DNA from: Punctularia strigosozonata HHB-11173 SS5
Lineage: Eukaryota > Basidiomycota > Agaricomycetes > Corticiales > Punctulariaceae
DNA: 64,000 bases
Direction: 5' to 3'
NCBI RefSeq assembly: GCF_000264995.1
Contig: NW_006767433.1
Span: 4,322,967 to 4,386,966, forward strand
The position numbers and the translations under genes were made by a program. The notes below the pieces were generated by a model. That model was not told the DNA's origin and made no database searches. It was given only the letters and a program-made list of their open reading frames with translations. Shown here one piece after another: positions 11,873 through 22,976 of the stretch; the stretch's first letter is position 1; each line of letters begins with the position of its first letter.

Positions 11873-12269
11873 TCAGCTGCAAATAGTGAATGTTGTGTAC
11901 GTTGGTTGAGGTTGGCTGACCGTGACGAATGTCGACGTAATGGTCTCGGTGACCGGTGTCGTCGGGAAGGGATCGAGGATCGCGGTTACGGTGGTACACC
12001 CGCCCGAGGAGCAGAAGGTTTGGGTCAGGAAGGTTGGCTGGGGCTGGCTGACGGTGACGATAGTAGTCGTTACAGTCTCCGTTACGGGTGTGGTGGGGAA
12101 TGGGTCAATCGTGACGACCTCCGTAGTGCACGAAGAGGTTGATGCTGCTGCTGATATGCGAAGTTCAGCTCCTGCGATAACATTCTAAGAATGACCTGAG
12201 TAATTCACCTTGAGAAAACGATACCCAGGAAGCCAGTAACAAGCACGTGGCGAGCGTAAGGTTTTTCAT
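11873..12269 (-). CDS. Small secreted protein with two internal repeats (DPFPTTPVTET...VTVSQPQPT)
   Basis: Two exons (12269-12209 and 12171-11873) separated by a 37-nt intron give 119 residues. Exon 1 encodes a signal peptide (MKNLTLATCLLLASWVSFSQ). The mature protein contains two imperfect tandem units of about 42 residues. Each has DPFPTTPVTET, a T-rich spacer and VTVSQPQPT, then an aromatic/Thr segment ending in a cysteine (TFCSSGGC or FTICS). The DNA copies are diverged, so the duplication is not recent. The Thr/Pro richness suggests an extended, O-mannosylated extracellular protein. It has no recognised family. The open frame continues to a single stop right after the last Cys-Ser, which argues for a real gene. 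Its neighbour at 11181-11560 has the same architecture. Confidence 0.72.
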
Positions 12270-12345
12270 GGCAGGTGCCGCTTATGACTGGTACTTGGAG
12301 TGTTACTCTTGACCGAGTTGCGATTCACCAATGGGTAGAGCAGCC

Positions 12346-12353
12346 AGTTTATA
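12346..12353 (-). promoter_or_regulatory. TATA box of the repeat-containing secreted protein gene
   Basis: TATAAACT reads on the minus strand about 77 nt upstream of the ATG at 12269. A CCATTGG (CCAAT-type) element lies between it and the gene. Confidence 0.5.
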
Positions 12354-13199
12354 ACCACGCAAGTTGCCTTCCAACATGAGCGGGGTATCAGACCGGGAGA
12401 AGGATACCACGCCAAGCAAAGACTGCGATCCGGATTACGATCATCACAAGCTCGAATTGAACTCGAGAGGCTCAGGAAAGATGGACCGGGGTCATCAGAT
12501 GGCAACCGTGAACTGATCATTCTTTGTGAAGGCCTCCAGAAGCCTCCCTGCGAAGATCTCCAGCATTTTTGTCCCGCAGAAACCCCTAGGCTGTGAAGAG
12601 AGCTCCTTGGGTCTAAGACTCCTGAAAGCACAGAGGATCTGCGTGCGTCGATGCTCTACTCCAAGGAGCCAATTGATTGACCGCAGAAAAGCTGCAGGAA
12701 CCGGACTTTTTGACTTTCCCGTGGGAATCGACAGGATGGAGCTACTATTGCCGTAGCTCACATTAGGTTTGACGACGGAGGTCCTTTCAACGACATCCAA
12801 GCGTCAAAGCAAGTTCCGAGGGTAGATATGTCAAACGGCCGGCGAACACGAGAGGCGAGACCAACATGTATTGTTCTGTGGCTGTGCATGACGGTCGAAG
12901 ATTAGGACTCCGGTCCTCGTCCGGGACGACGAAGAAGAACCGAGGCGGCTTCAGTGATCCGCTACATATGTAATATCGATGGAAAGATCAACCGCAACGT
13001 CACGAGGTAACCTCGTGAGACAAGGACGATGAGATGGTCAACGCGACTGGAAACTGCGCAGTTCAAGACCGTGCGTGCTCGATTTGAAGCGATTGCGGCA
13101 ATCCAATATTACCGGAGATAGTCTGCAAGCGGATCAGACGAATATGTAAGTCAAGAAACATGATGCATTCGGTGGGATTCAACATTGAGCTTCCGAATC
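12354..13199. other. Region without a recognised gene
   Basis: Short ORFs on the minus strand (for example 12495-12800) lack domains, signal peptides or good splice partners. Nothing else was recognised. Confidence 0.45.
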
Positions 13200-13732
13200 T
13201 CAGTTTCCCCGATAGCCCTCCTGTTCACCCTGGTCGTACGAGTTCTCGATGCCGCGGTCGAAGTTCTCAACATCCTTGACTTTGTCCGCAACCCAGCCCA
13301 CGACACCACCTATGCCTGCGCCGATAGCATCTCCGACCTCGCTGACGCCGCGTTCAGCATCTCCGACCTTCGCAGAGGCGTGAGCAATGTACAGGCAAGA
13401 AGCCGACACGAATGTCAACGGACCTTATCGCCGGCCCATCTTGCGGCATCGTCAGGTGCATCGCGCACATCTTGGACGTCTCGGTCCCAATCTTGCCTGA
13501 CGTCCTGCTTGTCCTGGTTCCAATCCTGCCTGGCATTCTGCTCTTCGCGGTCCCAACCTTGCCGCACCTCCTGCTCGTCTCGTCGGATGTCTTGTTCGCC
13601 CTGGTCCCAGTCACGACGAGCATCACCAACCTGGTTGGTGCAACCGATCAGTAAGCGTCGGATCGAGAAATTGCAGAAAGAACAGACCTGCTCCCCGGCC
13701 CAGCGTGCGGCGTCGTCAGAATATTCGCTCAT
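13200..13732 (-). CDS. Small hydrophilic protein with LEA-like 11-residue repeats
   Basis: The protein has 139 residues from exons 13732-13688, 13630-13424 and 13367-13200. The centre is built of charged 11-mers: RRDWDQGEQDI, a shortened copy, RQGWDREEQNA, RQDWNQDKQDV and RQDWDRDVQDV. They follow the pattern R-x-D/G-W-D/N-x-x-x-Q-D/N-V/A/I, predicted helical and very soluble. The C-terminus is a Gly/Val segment (GDAIGAGIGGVVGWVADK) and a Glu/Gly tail (QGEQEGYRGN). Both intron junctions fall at the same place in a repeated motif, DDAARWAGEQ|VGDA and DDAARWAGDK|VGDA, so a segment including the exon boundary was duplicated. Eleven-residue periodicity is a trait of group 3 LEA desiccation proteins, though the consensus here is different and Trp-containing. 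A stress-protection role is inference. Confidence 0.72.
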
Positions 13733-14380
13733 GGTGCTGGATGTAGTTGGATGTCAAGCGGCGACTCGAAGCCGGGGTGCGATGCATGTGATGACGAGAA
13801 GGCATTGACAACGGGGCACCATTTGAGAGATGGATTGCATGAGATCGCTCGCATGCACCGGAGCTAAAAATAGCGCCGCTTCCGCTTTACCACGAGTGGC
13901 CATCCGGCGTTGTGGAGTTTTTCGTTTGTCGTCTGCAATGTATATGTCAGGCTGCTACATGAAGACAGTAGGTCATCGTTGCGCCGATCAGTCGTATGTT
14001 ACCGCAGCTGTAAACACGAAGAGAGAGAATATGGTGATCGCACACCGAGATGAATATGACGATTCTCAGTACTGCCATAGCAAGGCTTGCCGTAACAGCA
14101 AGGCTCAGCTGCAGTACCCCAAGTTTGCAGTCCGGTGATATCGATAGCGTAGGAAAGCAAACCCCGCGGCAGTGACAACCTCATGCTGTCGCGTCAGGTC
14201 GCGTCGTGAGCGTGACGGACTGCCGTGTTCGGAGCGCCTTGTTCTCGATCCAACTTGACTCCTTCCTCGACGCCATCTCTTGGAGGCCGTGCCAGCGCAC
14301 ATGCTATTTGACTGACTGCCCTTGGTCACCATCACTCATCGTTCTTCACCCCGTTTCTTCACGACTTCGCCAGCATCAGG
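13733..14380. other. Divergent promoter region
   Basis: This stretch lies between the 11-mer repeat gene (-) and the RNase III-domain gene (+). No coding motif was recognised. Pyrimidine-rich sequence precedes the ATG at 14381. Confidence 0.5.
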
Positions 14381-16751
14381 ATGGTGCGGTTACCCCCGGC
14401 GGGATTGCTTCAGAGTGCCGTGCTCACTGCTATCGCGGATCCATCGTATACCTTCTCCCTTCCTCAAGTACCAGAAGACATGTGGCGTGAGCTCTCAAAA
14501 GACTGCGCCAGATCTCACTGTCGCAATCCATACTGCAAGCACGAGAACGATCGACTGGAATTCATCGGGGATTCTCTCGTATATACAGCGATCGCTCTGG
14601 AGCTTCATCGGCAGTATCCAAACTCTCCTAGCGGCTTCTACACCGTATGTAACTTCAATGATTTCTCAGACGATGATTATTTTCCTGACCGAAGAACAAA
14701 TCACGCGCAGATCATCACCCAGGTTCTCACCACGAATCTCACCTTCTACCATCTCCTTGACAAGCGACAGCCTCATCTGGCACGTGGACCTTGGTATGAA
14801 CGCGCACTGTGGAGATCTATCGTCCCACTGGAACCTCATGATTTATGGTCCATCCTTCCGCGGGGAGTCAACGATCGCCTCAAGACCGGCGGCGATCTGT
14901 TCGAGACCGTGATCGGCGCGTCGTTTCGTAGTCGCACCGACGTCGGGGATGGATTCGCTGGTATATGCGCGTGGACGTGTCGTACATTCTCGCCCTTGAT
15001 TGCGGTTGCTGCCCGTGCATTTCATGACTATGACCCAAACACTGCTCGCGAATACGGTGGACTCAAGCGCAGCTATTCGGGATCCTTCTGTCACCCTGAA
15101 AAGCGTCCGCGCATGACGTATAACTCGCCTGTCCCTGCGGGTTCGCCAAGCAGTATCCGGTCTCGCCCGCCCATCGTGTCAACTCCCAGCAAATCTGCCC
15201 TTGGCGTGGATCCGGAAAGGCCCAGAAGTGACAGCAGCCAGAACTCTGCTAAGCCTGTGTCTCTCAATCCCGACATACAGGCTCGTCCGATTAAGAAGCT
15301 ACCTCTGCATGCTCGTCTCACGACTCCGGTCCCCCAAGTGCTTGCTTCAGGTCCTCTAACTGTCCGTCTTCCGTTGCAACCTCATCCACTGCGGCGATTT
15401 GGTAATGGCTCTTTACGCTCTGAGGCTTTTGACTTTTCAAGGCCTCCGAGCACGCCGACACCTCCTACGCGGACCTCTGGAGTGGATCCGAAAGGCATCC
15501 TCTCGCCTTTACCTCTGCGTACGCCTGCTCGAACCATCAACCCGCTGAAGGAATTCGAATCGCGCCTGCATGCTTCTCCAGCCCAGGTCCGGCTGTCGAA
15601 ACGCCTCACTGAATACTGCGAACTCGCACAAGACGATGATGTCGTTGAGATTGATCCTCCTCTTAGCGGAATTTTGGCCTCGAATGCCTCGAAGAAGTCC
15701 TCTGCCCCCGTGGAGGTCATCGATCTGACCCTCGACGATGACGAGGATAATGACGGAGATACCGTGACACAGATTCGGTTAGATGAGACGGCAGGAGACT
15801 CACATGCGAGTGATCAGCAGGACAACTCTGATGACCACACCCCAGACGACCTGCTCACGGGGAGGATACTCGAAGATATGGATTTAGGGTCTGGAGATGC
15901 GAGCGTTATTCTGTCCGTTCCTCCCTCTCTTGAAACCGACTCCAATGCCGATGACGTGGAAGATGCAGTCGAAGTTCAGGACCTGCTTGGCGTAGAGCGC
16001 ATGTTTAACTGGCTGCAGGATATCGGAGCTCCGGTTACCAAGGTGAGGACATGTGGCTCACAGTTCCGACTACTCGTATTGAAGCAAGGATCAGATTTCG
16101 TTCCCAGGGGCAGGTGAAAACGGTGTGCTCAATTCTGGTATCTTCAATCGTGCAAAGGCGCTGGCGAGCACTCTTATTGCCCCGTTGACATCGAGGGCGC
16201 CTGTCAAGTTCACGGCAACACCGTCCGCGTCTTTGGAGGACATCGGCTTGCTTAGCACTGTGAAGTCAGCCGAGCGGGTGCCGGCCGTGCCTCCGGCGGC
16301 GTTCGCCCTCTCTCCCGATAAGGCACCTCTGGCAATGACCAAAAAATCCGGAACGAAACCTCCTTGGAAATCGTCTGTGCCGTTGCGAGATGCACTCAAC
16401 GCACACGTCGACGTTCAGACGATTACAGGGAAGCAACCACAAATCACCGCGGAGAAGCGAAGCCACGAATCCACTCACGACGATTCCACGCGGCTCAGGT
16501 CGAAAGCAAGCTCAAGTCGCCTCCCAGGACCTGATAAGCGCCGTTCACCTCCATGGAATCCCAGTCCTCGGCGTTCACGCACGTTGTCCAGCCGTACCGA
16601 GCGAGAAAATGTTGGTGACGATCGCCATGAAAGAGCGCCACACTTGGACAAGGAACGGTCGTACGGTAGTCGCTTCTTCGCATCGTGGTTGGGTACAGAA
16701 GACCGATCATGGAGACCTTCTGATGATAGGCCCACGAAACGTCGTCGGTGA
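14381..16751 (+). CDS. RNase III-domain protein with long disordered tail
   Basis: The protein has 752 residues; exons are 14381-14644, 14711-16042 and 16089-16751. Residues about 25-185 match the RNase III fold. They carry the signature HENDRLEFIGDSLV (residues about 54-67) and the second acidic motif GGDLFETVIGA (about 148-158) with D-x-x-E spacing. All four acidic metal ligands of active class enzymes therefore appear present. No double-stranded-RNA-binding domain or helicase follows. Instead there are about 550 residues rich in Ser, Pro and Arg with an acidic patch (DLTLDDDEDNDGD), ending in a basic RPTKRRR. This is neither Dicer-like nor of standard Rnt1 layout. Intron 1 is 66 nt and stop-free; removing it restores the family spacing after FYT. 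Substrate and localisation are unknown; the basic tail could be nuclear. Confidence 0.78.
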
Positions 16752-16995
16752 AAGCGTCCTGTCCTGCATGTTCCGATCAGCCCATGACTATTCACGCTCA
16801 CTACATGTGTACACGCAAACATTGCTATATGAATCCTATCTATACCCCACGCCGCAGGATTGGCTTATGACTAAACTACGTTTCCTGATAGTACGCCCGA
16901 CGCGGCTCATAACATGGTCTATACGCCAACTTGTATTATCGCAGTTGGAACACTATGATACACTTTCGTTTTATGTGTACTGCAAGTTATCCCAA

Positions 16996-18507
16996 TCAGT
17001 CAAATGGCACTGGCCGGATACCGGGACCCGACAGTCCAGCACCCCTGGTTTTCTCCGCCTGGGCTGCACCGAACACGCTTGGGACGGGGATCCCACAGCA
17101 ATCTCCCCAGCCAACTTCCTGTTGTCCCACGCCTCCTTGGTCGTGTGCGTGCGCATGTCCGTAATGAGGATCATTGGGATCGAGCACTTCGGAGGAGACC
17201 GGAGGAGGCGGTCCGGTGTACGGTAAGATAGAACCGAAGAGGAAGTGCTGGATGACCGGGAGTTTACCGAGGACTTCGGCGAGGTACATCTTGATCATGC
17301 CCGAGTTGACTTTGTCCCAAGTTTTGACCTGAGTACAACGTCGATCAACGAAAGGGATCGTAACCTTATGCAGCACTCACAGCGGAAATGTCATCTAGCA
17401 TGGGAGAATGCCATCGCAGGGACGCGGTCTTGACCTGAGGACGCGCGTTTAGCGTCCGGTCGCTGTCACTGCCTTCAAGGAAGTAGACGTACGGAGTTGA
17501 TAAACTGGATGCACGCAAAGTACATGTAGTTCTTGGCATATTCCTCGACTACCTCACTGTCGTGGATAGCCTTTGGCCGAATGTATTTGTGCCCTTTATA
17601 TGACGGATAAGCTAGACCGCAGATGTCTGTTGGAAACATTGTCACCTCTAAGCTGTGCGGAACCCCAGAGGAAGGGAAGGAAGTGGTAATCATCGAGACC
17701 CCAAACACCATGGGAACCAGCAGGTTCAAGCCAATACGTGGACTGAAGCACGCGCATGACCTGAATATACCTAAGAGTACGAATCAGTTCAATGTGGGAT
17801 ACGCGTAGGTCCGAAGTAATGACACGCGCCTCCAGAACACGCGGATCACCAACGGGATGTGATCGCCTTCCACTACTACACCCAATCGCTCGAGAGAGTA
17901 CCTGGCCGTACATCATGTCAGATCTTGCATATACTGGGACCCACGACCTTACATCCAGCATAGGAAGTTTAGTTCCATACCACTCCCGTAGTCTATACGA
18001 GTCCTGTTGCCCCAAGACTCCATGAAGTACGCAGATACTTCAGGGACGGCTTCGGATGGGAGATTCGGCAGAGATGCATGCATGTTGGCAGCTTTCTAAG
18101 GCAACGTCGTCCCCGACGCAAAACGTGAGCTGGGTAAGATCCTTCCTAGCGAAGTAGCGCACACCTCAGCCACTTTGTCGAAGAACGTCCTGAAGGCAGG
18201 ATTGCCGAACCGCGAACCTGCATTCGCAACAGGAGGCGTATCCTTCGCAATCGCTTCTACCTGTTCCAAGATATGTAGAACGGCTTTCACGCCCTACAGA
18301 AACGCGACTCATGTCAAACATTGTGTGTTCATCCGAACTGGCTGTGCGTGCCTCTGACTCGGTGCATTCATCGGTGAGCTTGACGCCTACGATGGCTTCA
18401 TTGAGCGTCTCGATATATTCAACTATAGATTTGTGTGTGTCCGATGCTTGGAACGCTGCCAACTGTTCCTTCGTGAGGATGCATTTCGTAGGTGGGCGGT
18501 AGGACAT
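16996..18507 (-). CDS. PTPA: Serine/threonine phosphatase 2A activator (PTPA, peptidyl-prolyl isomerase)
   Basis: PTPA is a cytosolic or nuclear chaperone-like activator of the PP2A catalytic subunit. The 370-residue protein carries the family landmarks [57 protein letters not shown] and [17 protein letters not shown] followed by [10 protein letters not shown]. Exons are 18507-18352, 18293-18165, 18095-17953, 17901-17830, 17770-17646, 17593-17493, 17434-17381 and 17328-16996. Introns 1 (18294-18351) and 4 (17771-17829) need GC donors; GT alternatives break the conserved TESE|GVKAV and FWR|YIQVM joins. The His/Gly/Pro-rich C-terminus ends in PVPFD. The gene is divergent from RRP14, with only 167 bp between the two ATGs, so they share a promoter region. 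Confidence 0.93.
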
Positions 18508-18674
18508 GACAGATTCAGACAGAGGGGAACGGCTTACAGGATTCTCATGTGGCTGTGTCCGTAGCAAGCGCCCATCTGATCAGTCGTGTGCGCTTGAACG
18601 AACTCCAGTTTTTCTTCCGCCACCCGCACCTCTGGTCTTTTGGTCTTTTGACCGCGTACTGCCCACCACAATCA

Positions 18675-20154
18675 ATGCCTACACCTGCCGCCGATCTGAA
18701 GGCGTCTCTCGAGAAGCATAATGCTACTTTTGAATCGTTGCTGAATTTGATACCCGCGAAATTCTACCTCGTGCAAGAGGAGACTGAGGAACAGGTCCGC
18801 CTACCATATGTCGGCAGTCTCGTTTCGTCTCAGTTTATGTCCCTTTAGGCGAATGCCAAGTACCAGAAACATTCGAAGAAGACAAAAGCACCTAAGCAAG
18901 CTATAAAGGAGGCAGGCAAGAAAGCGAAGCGGGAAAAGGTGCGCACGACTTCTCAAAGTCCGGTTTTTGCGCGCATGAACGTATGTTATGCGTAGCTGGA
19001 TCCTGCGAACCATAAAACTATTGTTGAATTGCAACATGAGAAAGCTCTGCAGAAGACGGCTGCAGCTGGCTCCAGCAAAGGCAAACGGAAGGCGAATGCG
19101 CCTCTAGACGAAGACGAAGACGACGAAGGGGCTGATCTTTCTATGGATGTTAGCATGCAAGTCGACGGGGAGGACGGTGACGCTCCTAGTTCAGTGTCGC
19201 CTGAGGAGTTCGTGCCCATGGCATCCGGCGGGATCGCGACCTTGAGGGAAAAGCTCCATAACAAAATGGCGCAACTACGGAGGGGCAAGAAAGGGCCGAG
19301 ATTGGATGAGGGTCGTAGCGCGGAGCCGGGTAGCAGGGACGAGCTCTTGGAAGAGCGGAGGAGGCAGCGGGCTGTGATGAGGGAAAGGCGGCGGAAAGAG
19401 ACAAAGGAGAAGATACGGAGGGAAGACGAGGCAAGAGGGAAGAAGGGTAAGGGCAAAGAGAAGCAGGAGGAGAAGGGGAGGGACAAGGGTCCGACTACGA
19501 AGGCAGGCGAGCGCATCCCGTCCTCGGTACTACCAATCTCATTCGTTTATCCTTTCAGACTCAACTGCTCGTCCCTGATCAGTCACGACCTGGTCCTTCG
19601 CGTGAAGGTCCCCAAAGCAAATTTACATCGGTCGCCTTTTCTTCTCTTGCCGATGGCTCTACTTCGTCAAAACATGCAGAAAAACTCAAGGTGTCCTCAA
19701 ATCCTGCGCAGGCCCTCGAGAAGCTCGCGGCAAAGAAAGAGAGGCTCGCGAACATGCCGGAGGAGAAGAGAAAGGCGATCGAAGAACGCGAGAGGTGGGA
19801 AAAGGCGGCAGCTCGAATGGAGGGAGTCAAGGTCAGGGACGACGAGGGGAGGTTGAGGAAAGCAGTGAAGAGGAAGGAGAAGGAGAAAGCGAAAAGCAAG
19901 AAGGCTTGGTACGTCGTACATTCGTTTCCGTGCAGCGTGGTTGATAATTTCTTTGTGACAGGGATGAGCGCAAGCAGCAGCTTGATGCGGCGGCGGCGGC
20001 CAAGCAGCAGAAACGCTCAGACAACATCGCAATGCGGAACGAGCGTAGGAAGGACAAGTCCAAAGGCGGTAAGGGGAAGGCACGGCCCGGGTTCGAGGGC
20101 AAATCGTTTGGGAAAGGCAAAAGTAAACCTGGCGGCGGGAAGGGAAGGAAATGA
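18675..20154 (+). CDS. RRP14: Ribosome biogenesis protein Rrp14 / SURF6
   Basis: This is a nucleolar, highly basic factor of ribosomal subunit assembly. The protein has 419 residues from exons 18675-18794, 18849-18938, 18996-19502, 19559-19908 and 19962-20154. The N-terminus (LEKHNATFESLLNLIPAKFY) and the long Lys/Arg/Glu coiled-coil C-terminal half, with EKLAAKKERLANMPEEKR, KAWDERKQQ and QKRSDNIAMRNERR then ARPGFEG, match the SURF6/Rrp14 family. Intron 3 (19503-19558) needs a GC donor (AAG|gcaggc); the only in-phase GT alternative would leave a 33-nt intron. The acidic stretch DEDEDDEGAD (about residues 95-105) is typical of nucleolar proteins. Confidence 0.9.
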
Positions 20155-20553
20155 GTCGGCTTCGTTTCACATAGCTGTAGCAATAGGATGCTGGGGAATC
20201 GTTACGCGCACGTCCGATCGGGCTCAGCCACCGCTCAACGTCAGGAGGATGAGCGACCGTCTTGTCACGAGCTCACCGCTGGATTAGCCGCTCTTTGGAT
20301 TCGTCGTTGTCTTTCGTGTTCCAGTCGGTCATAGCTCGGGCTTCTAGTGCAGAGTCCAGCTGATACCACTTGATTCTTGCGAAGCACCGCGCGCTCAATC
20401 AAAAGAGGAGCCAGCTCAGCATCTTGTTGTACTCTTGGTTCACTCCTTGTCCCAGCTGCATCCTGTCCTTCGAATCCTGACCTCAGACTCGCTCGCTACC
20501 GAGTGCCAAAACCGCATGGGACAATATAGGCACCTCGCTCTTCCATTTGCAGT
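20155..20553. other. Intergenic region with the zinc-transporter promoter
   Basis: About 400 bp lie between two genes on the same strand. No ORF or clear regulatory motif was recognised. Confidence 0.45.
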
Positions 20554-22976
20554 ATGCACCGTCGCAAGTCAAGTAGAGAGGAGGACAATGCGATCGTCAC
20601 CTTCCCGAATGGTAGTACCAGCCCTACCTCCCTTCAAGCTACGAACCATGCTGCCAATGCTGTCAACGATCACACCGAAACCCCGAGGGTTCGAGTGAAC
20701 TCGGTACCCTCAGTGCCGCCACCGTTGATATCGCCGTCGCAGAGCTACCCGCCATCCGCTGGACCATACCGAACGTCCTTCGTCCAGCCGTCCAAGTCCC
20801 CCACCGGCGTCAATGGTCCCTCCTTCGCGCGTCCAAGTCAACCTCACGGACATGCGCATGCGCACGCACACACGCGAAATCGTTCCATATCCTACGCGCC
20901 TGCTTCACCGTCCCCCCTATCACCCTCCTTCTCCTCCCGAGTTCATGTTCCTCCTTCACCCTCGCCGAGCTCGCAAGGCTTCTCGCCTTCTCCTTCCTTT
21001 GGCTCTGCCGCTTCGTCAGACTCCCTTCCACCCACGACGAGTCGCGAACACGCACGTAGACACTCGCGCATCCATTCGCGGAATCTCTCCATCTTCTTCC
21101 CTAGACCCGGCTCCTTGCCTACCCACACCATTGCAGAAGACGGAACCCAGGAACTCGAACTTGGTGTTGATGGAGAAACCACCTTGGAGGCACCTGTAAT
21201 GAATATCCCCCATGCGCCGCCAAGTCCGGAAATGCTGCGCTCTGGATTCAAGTTTGGTGGACGGCAGGGTGATGACGGCGCTGCGCTTCCAGCAAATGGC
21301 ACGCCGACGAGTGCCTCCAGTCATTCGGCACGGAGAGGACATCACCACAAGCATTCACTCTCCCACAACTTCTTTTCCTTCCTTGAACCTGGCAATCAAA
21401 CTCCAGCACAGCTCCATACGACCCCAACCCCAACCCCCATCTCCCCATGGAACCCGATATCACCCTTCCCCGATACTCAAACAAACGGCAGCGCGTCTAC
21501 TCCTGCCTCATCGACATTCGCTCAAGCACAGGAGGTTTCCCTACTTCAGAAGCCCCTAGCGGCGTTACCGACGTCGAGAGTCAGCCCCGCGGCTGCCGTC
21601 TCCTCGTTAGCACAGTTTGTTTTGGGCGCATGGATGTGGGTTGCAGGTCAGCAGAATGGCTCGCTTGCGTGTACGGGCTTGGGGTACTGGATTGTCTTCG
21701 ACGCATTTGGCATCGCATTGGCCAAGGTACTCCCCGGCTACCTCGCGCGAAAATCAATGCAATCCAAGACACGGAGACCTTACGGGTGCGTTCAACGTGA
21801 ATATGCACGCGGGATTGCAGGTACTGACGAATCCTACAGGAACGCCCGAGTGGAGACTGTGTTCTTGTTCGCGCAGACAGTATACCTGATTTTTGCGTCG
21901 GTGTACGTATGTAAGGAGACGGTGGAGCACCTTCTGCTGTCTGCTGGCGAGGGCCATCATCATCATTCCGGCGACGAGGAGATCAACTTGACAGGGTGAG
22001 TGTGGCTGTTGCGAGGTTGACTTATTATGCTCAACCAACATTGACAGGATTCCATTCCCGATATACATTGTGTTCTTATCCCTTCTTTCGCTCGTTGGAT
22101 CCGCCCTCGCATACAATACACATTCTAAGCTAGTAAACAGTACGTCAATCACAACCAAGATTCTCTTCTATCCATCTGATCCGTTTTTCAGCCACCGGCA
22201 ATCAAATACCCTCGCTTTCTAGCTATATCCAGTCGTTACGTTCACGCTTCCCCACTGCCATTCCTTCAGACGAGGTTGAGCCCGCGAAGCCTATCTCGCG
22301 TCTGCTCTCAAACCCATACTCGATATCACCAATTGGGTTTTCAGTTGCTATATTATACGGAGCTAACTTCCTCCTGCCGTGCGTTCGATCGCTTTTTCTC
22401 AGGTTTCTCACTCGCATGCACTAACGTTGCTTCTGTTAGTCATCAGCATCGGGCTTTCGATCTCCTGCTTGCGTTGGGCGAGGCTTTCGTTACCTTCAGT
22501 GTGGCGTACCCCGCGGCTGTCGCTCTCGGAGCGGTGTTACTGCAAATATCCCCTGCTCGAGGGCTGGCGGATGGACGTATGGAGGCCTTCCTTCGGGCCA
22601 TGCGTGAGGTAGGTCTGACTCGATAGCCCCTCTTCACTCTTGGCTTTCAATTTCGCCTCGACGCTTGCTCTGTCGCTTTGCTCATCTGTTCATTTTCCAG
22701 GTCGAACGGCATCCCAAAGTCCTTCACCTGCCGGCACCTCACATATGGCAGCTCACCCCTTCTCTCTCGCGACAACCATGTTCAAAAGACGCAGGTTCCA
22801 CCGCGCAATCGCTCGTTGTTACGTTGGAGCTACACGTTCGGCGTGATATGGACGACGCGGATGTGCTAGAGCTGACACGGTGGGCACACGAGCGGTGTAA
22901 GACCGCACTAAGGATCGGTAGGGGTAGGGACGCGGATGTTGAACCGGAGGTGACCGTTGGTGTTGTGAGGGGCTGA
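20554..22976 (+). CDS. Cation diffusion facilitator, Zrg17/ZnT6-like zinc transporter subunit
   Basis: This predicted ER/Golgi membrane protein has 703 residues; exons are 20554-21785, 21840-21995, 22048-22139, 22192-22378, 22440-22608 and 22701-22976. The first ~350 residues are Ser/Pro-rich and disordered, with a His/Ala run (HGHAHAHAH) and an RRGHHHKHS patch. The membrane part starts at AAVSSLAQFVLGAWMW, and a His loop (GEGHHHHSGDEE) precedes TM4. The cytosolic C-terminal domain (QSLVVTLELHVRRDMDDADV) has the CDF ferredoxin-like pattern. Where active CDF proteins carry HxxxD in TM2, this one reads YWIVFDAFG, with the first ligand missing. That is known for Zrg17 and ZnT6, which work as heterodimers with Msc2 or ZnT5. 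A zinc-supply role in the early secretory pathway follows from the family. Confidence 0.75.

Noticed and set aside
12495-12800. 101-codon minus-strand ORF
   Set aside because: No motif, no signal peptide, no splice partner and no coding-like codon use.
17771-17829. GT-AG alternative for PTPA intron 4 (donor four bases downstream, acceptor at 17763)
   Set aside because: It would lose the conserved YIQ before VMR and alter the FWRY join that PTPA proteins share.
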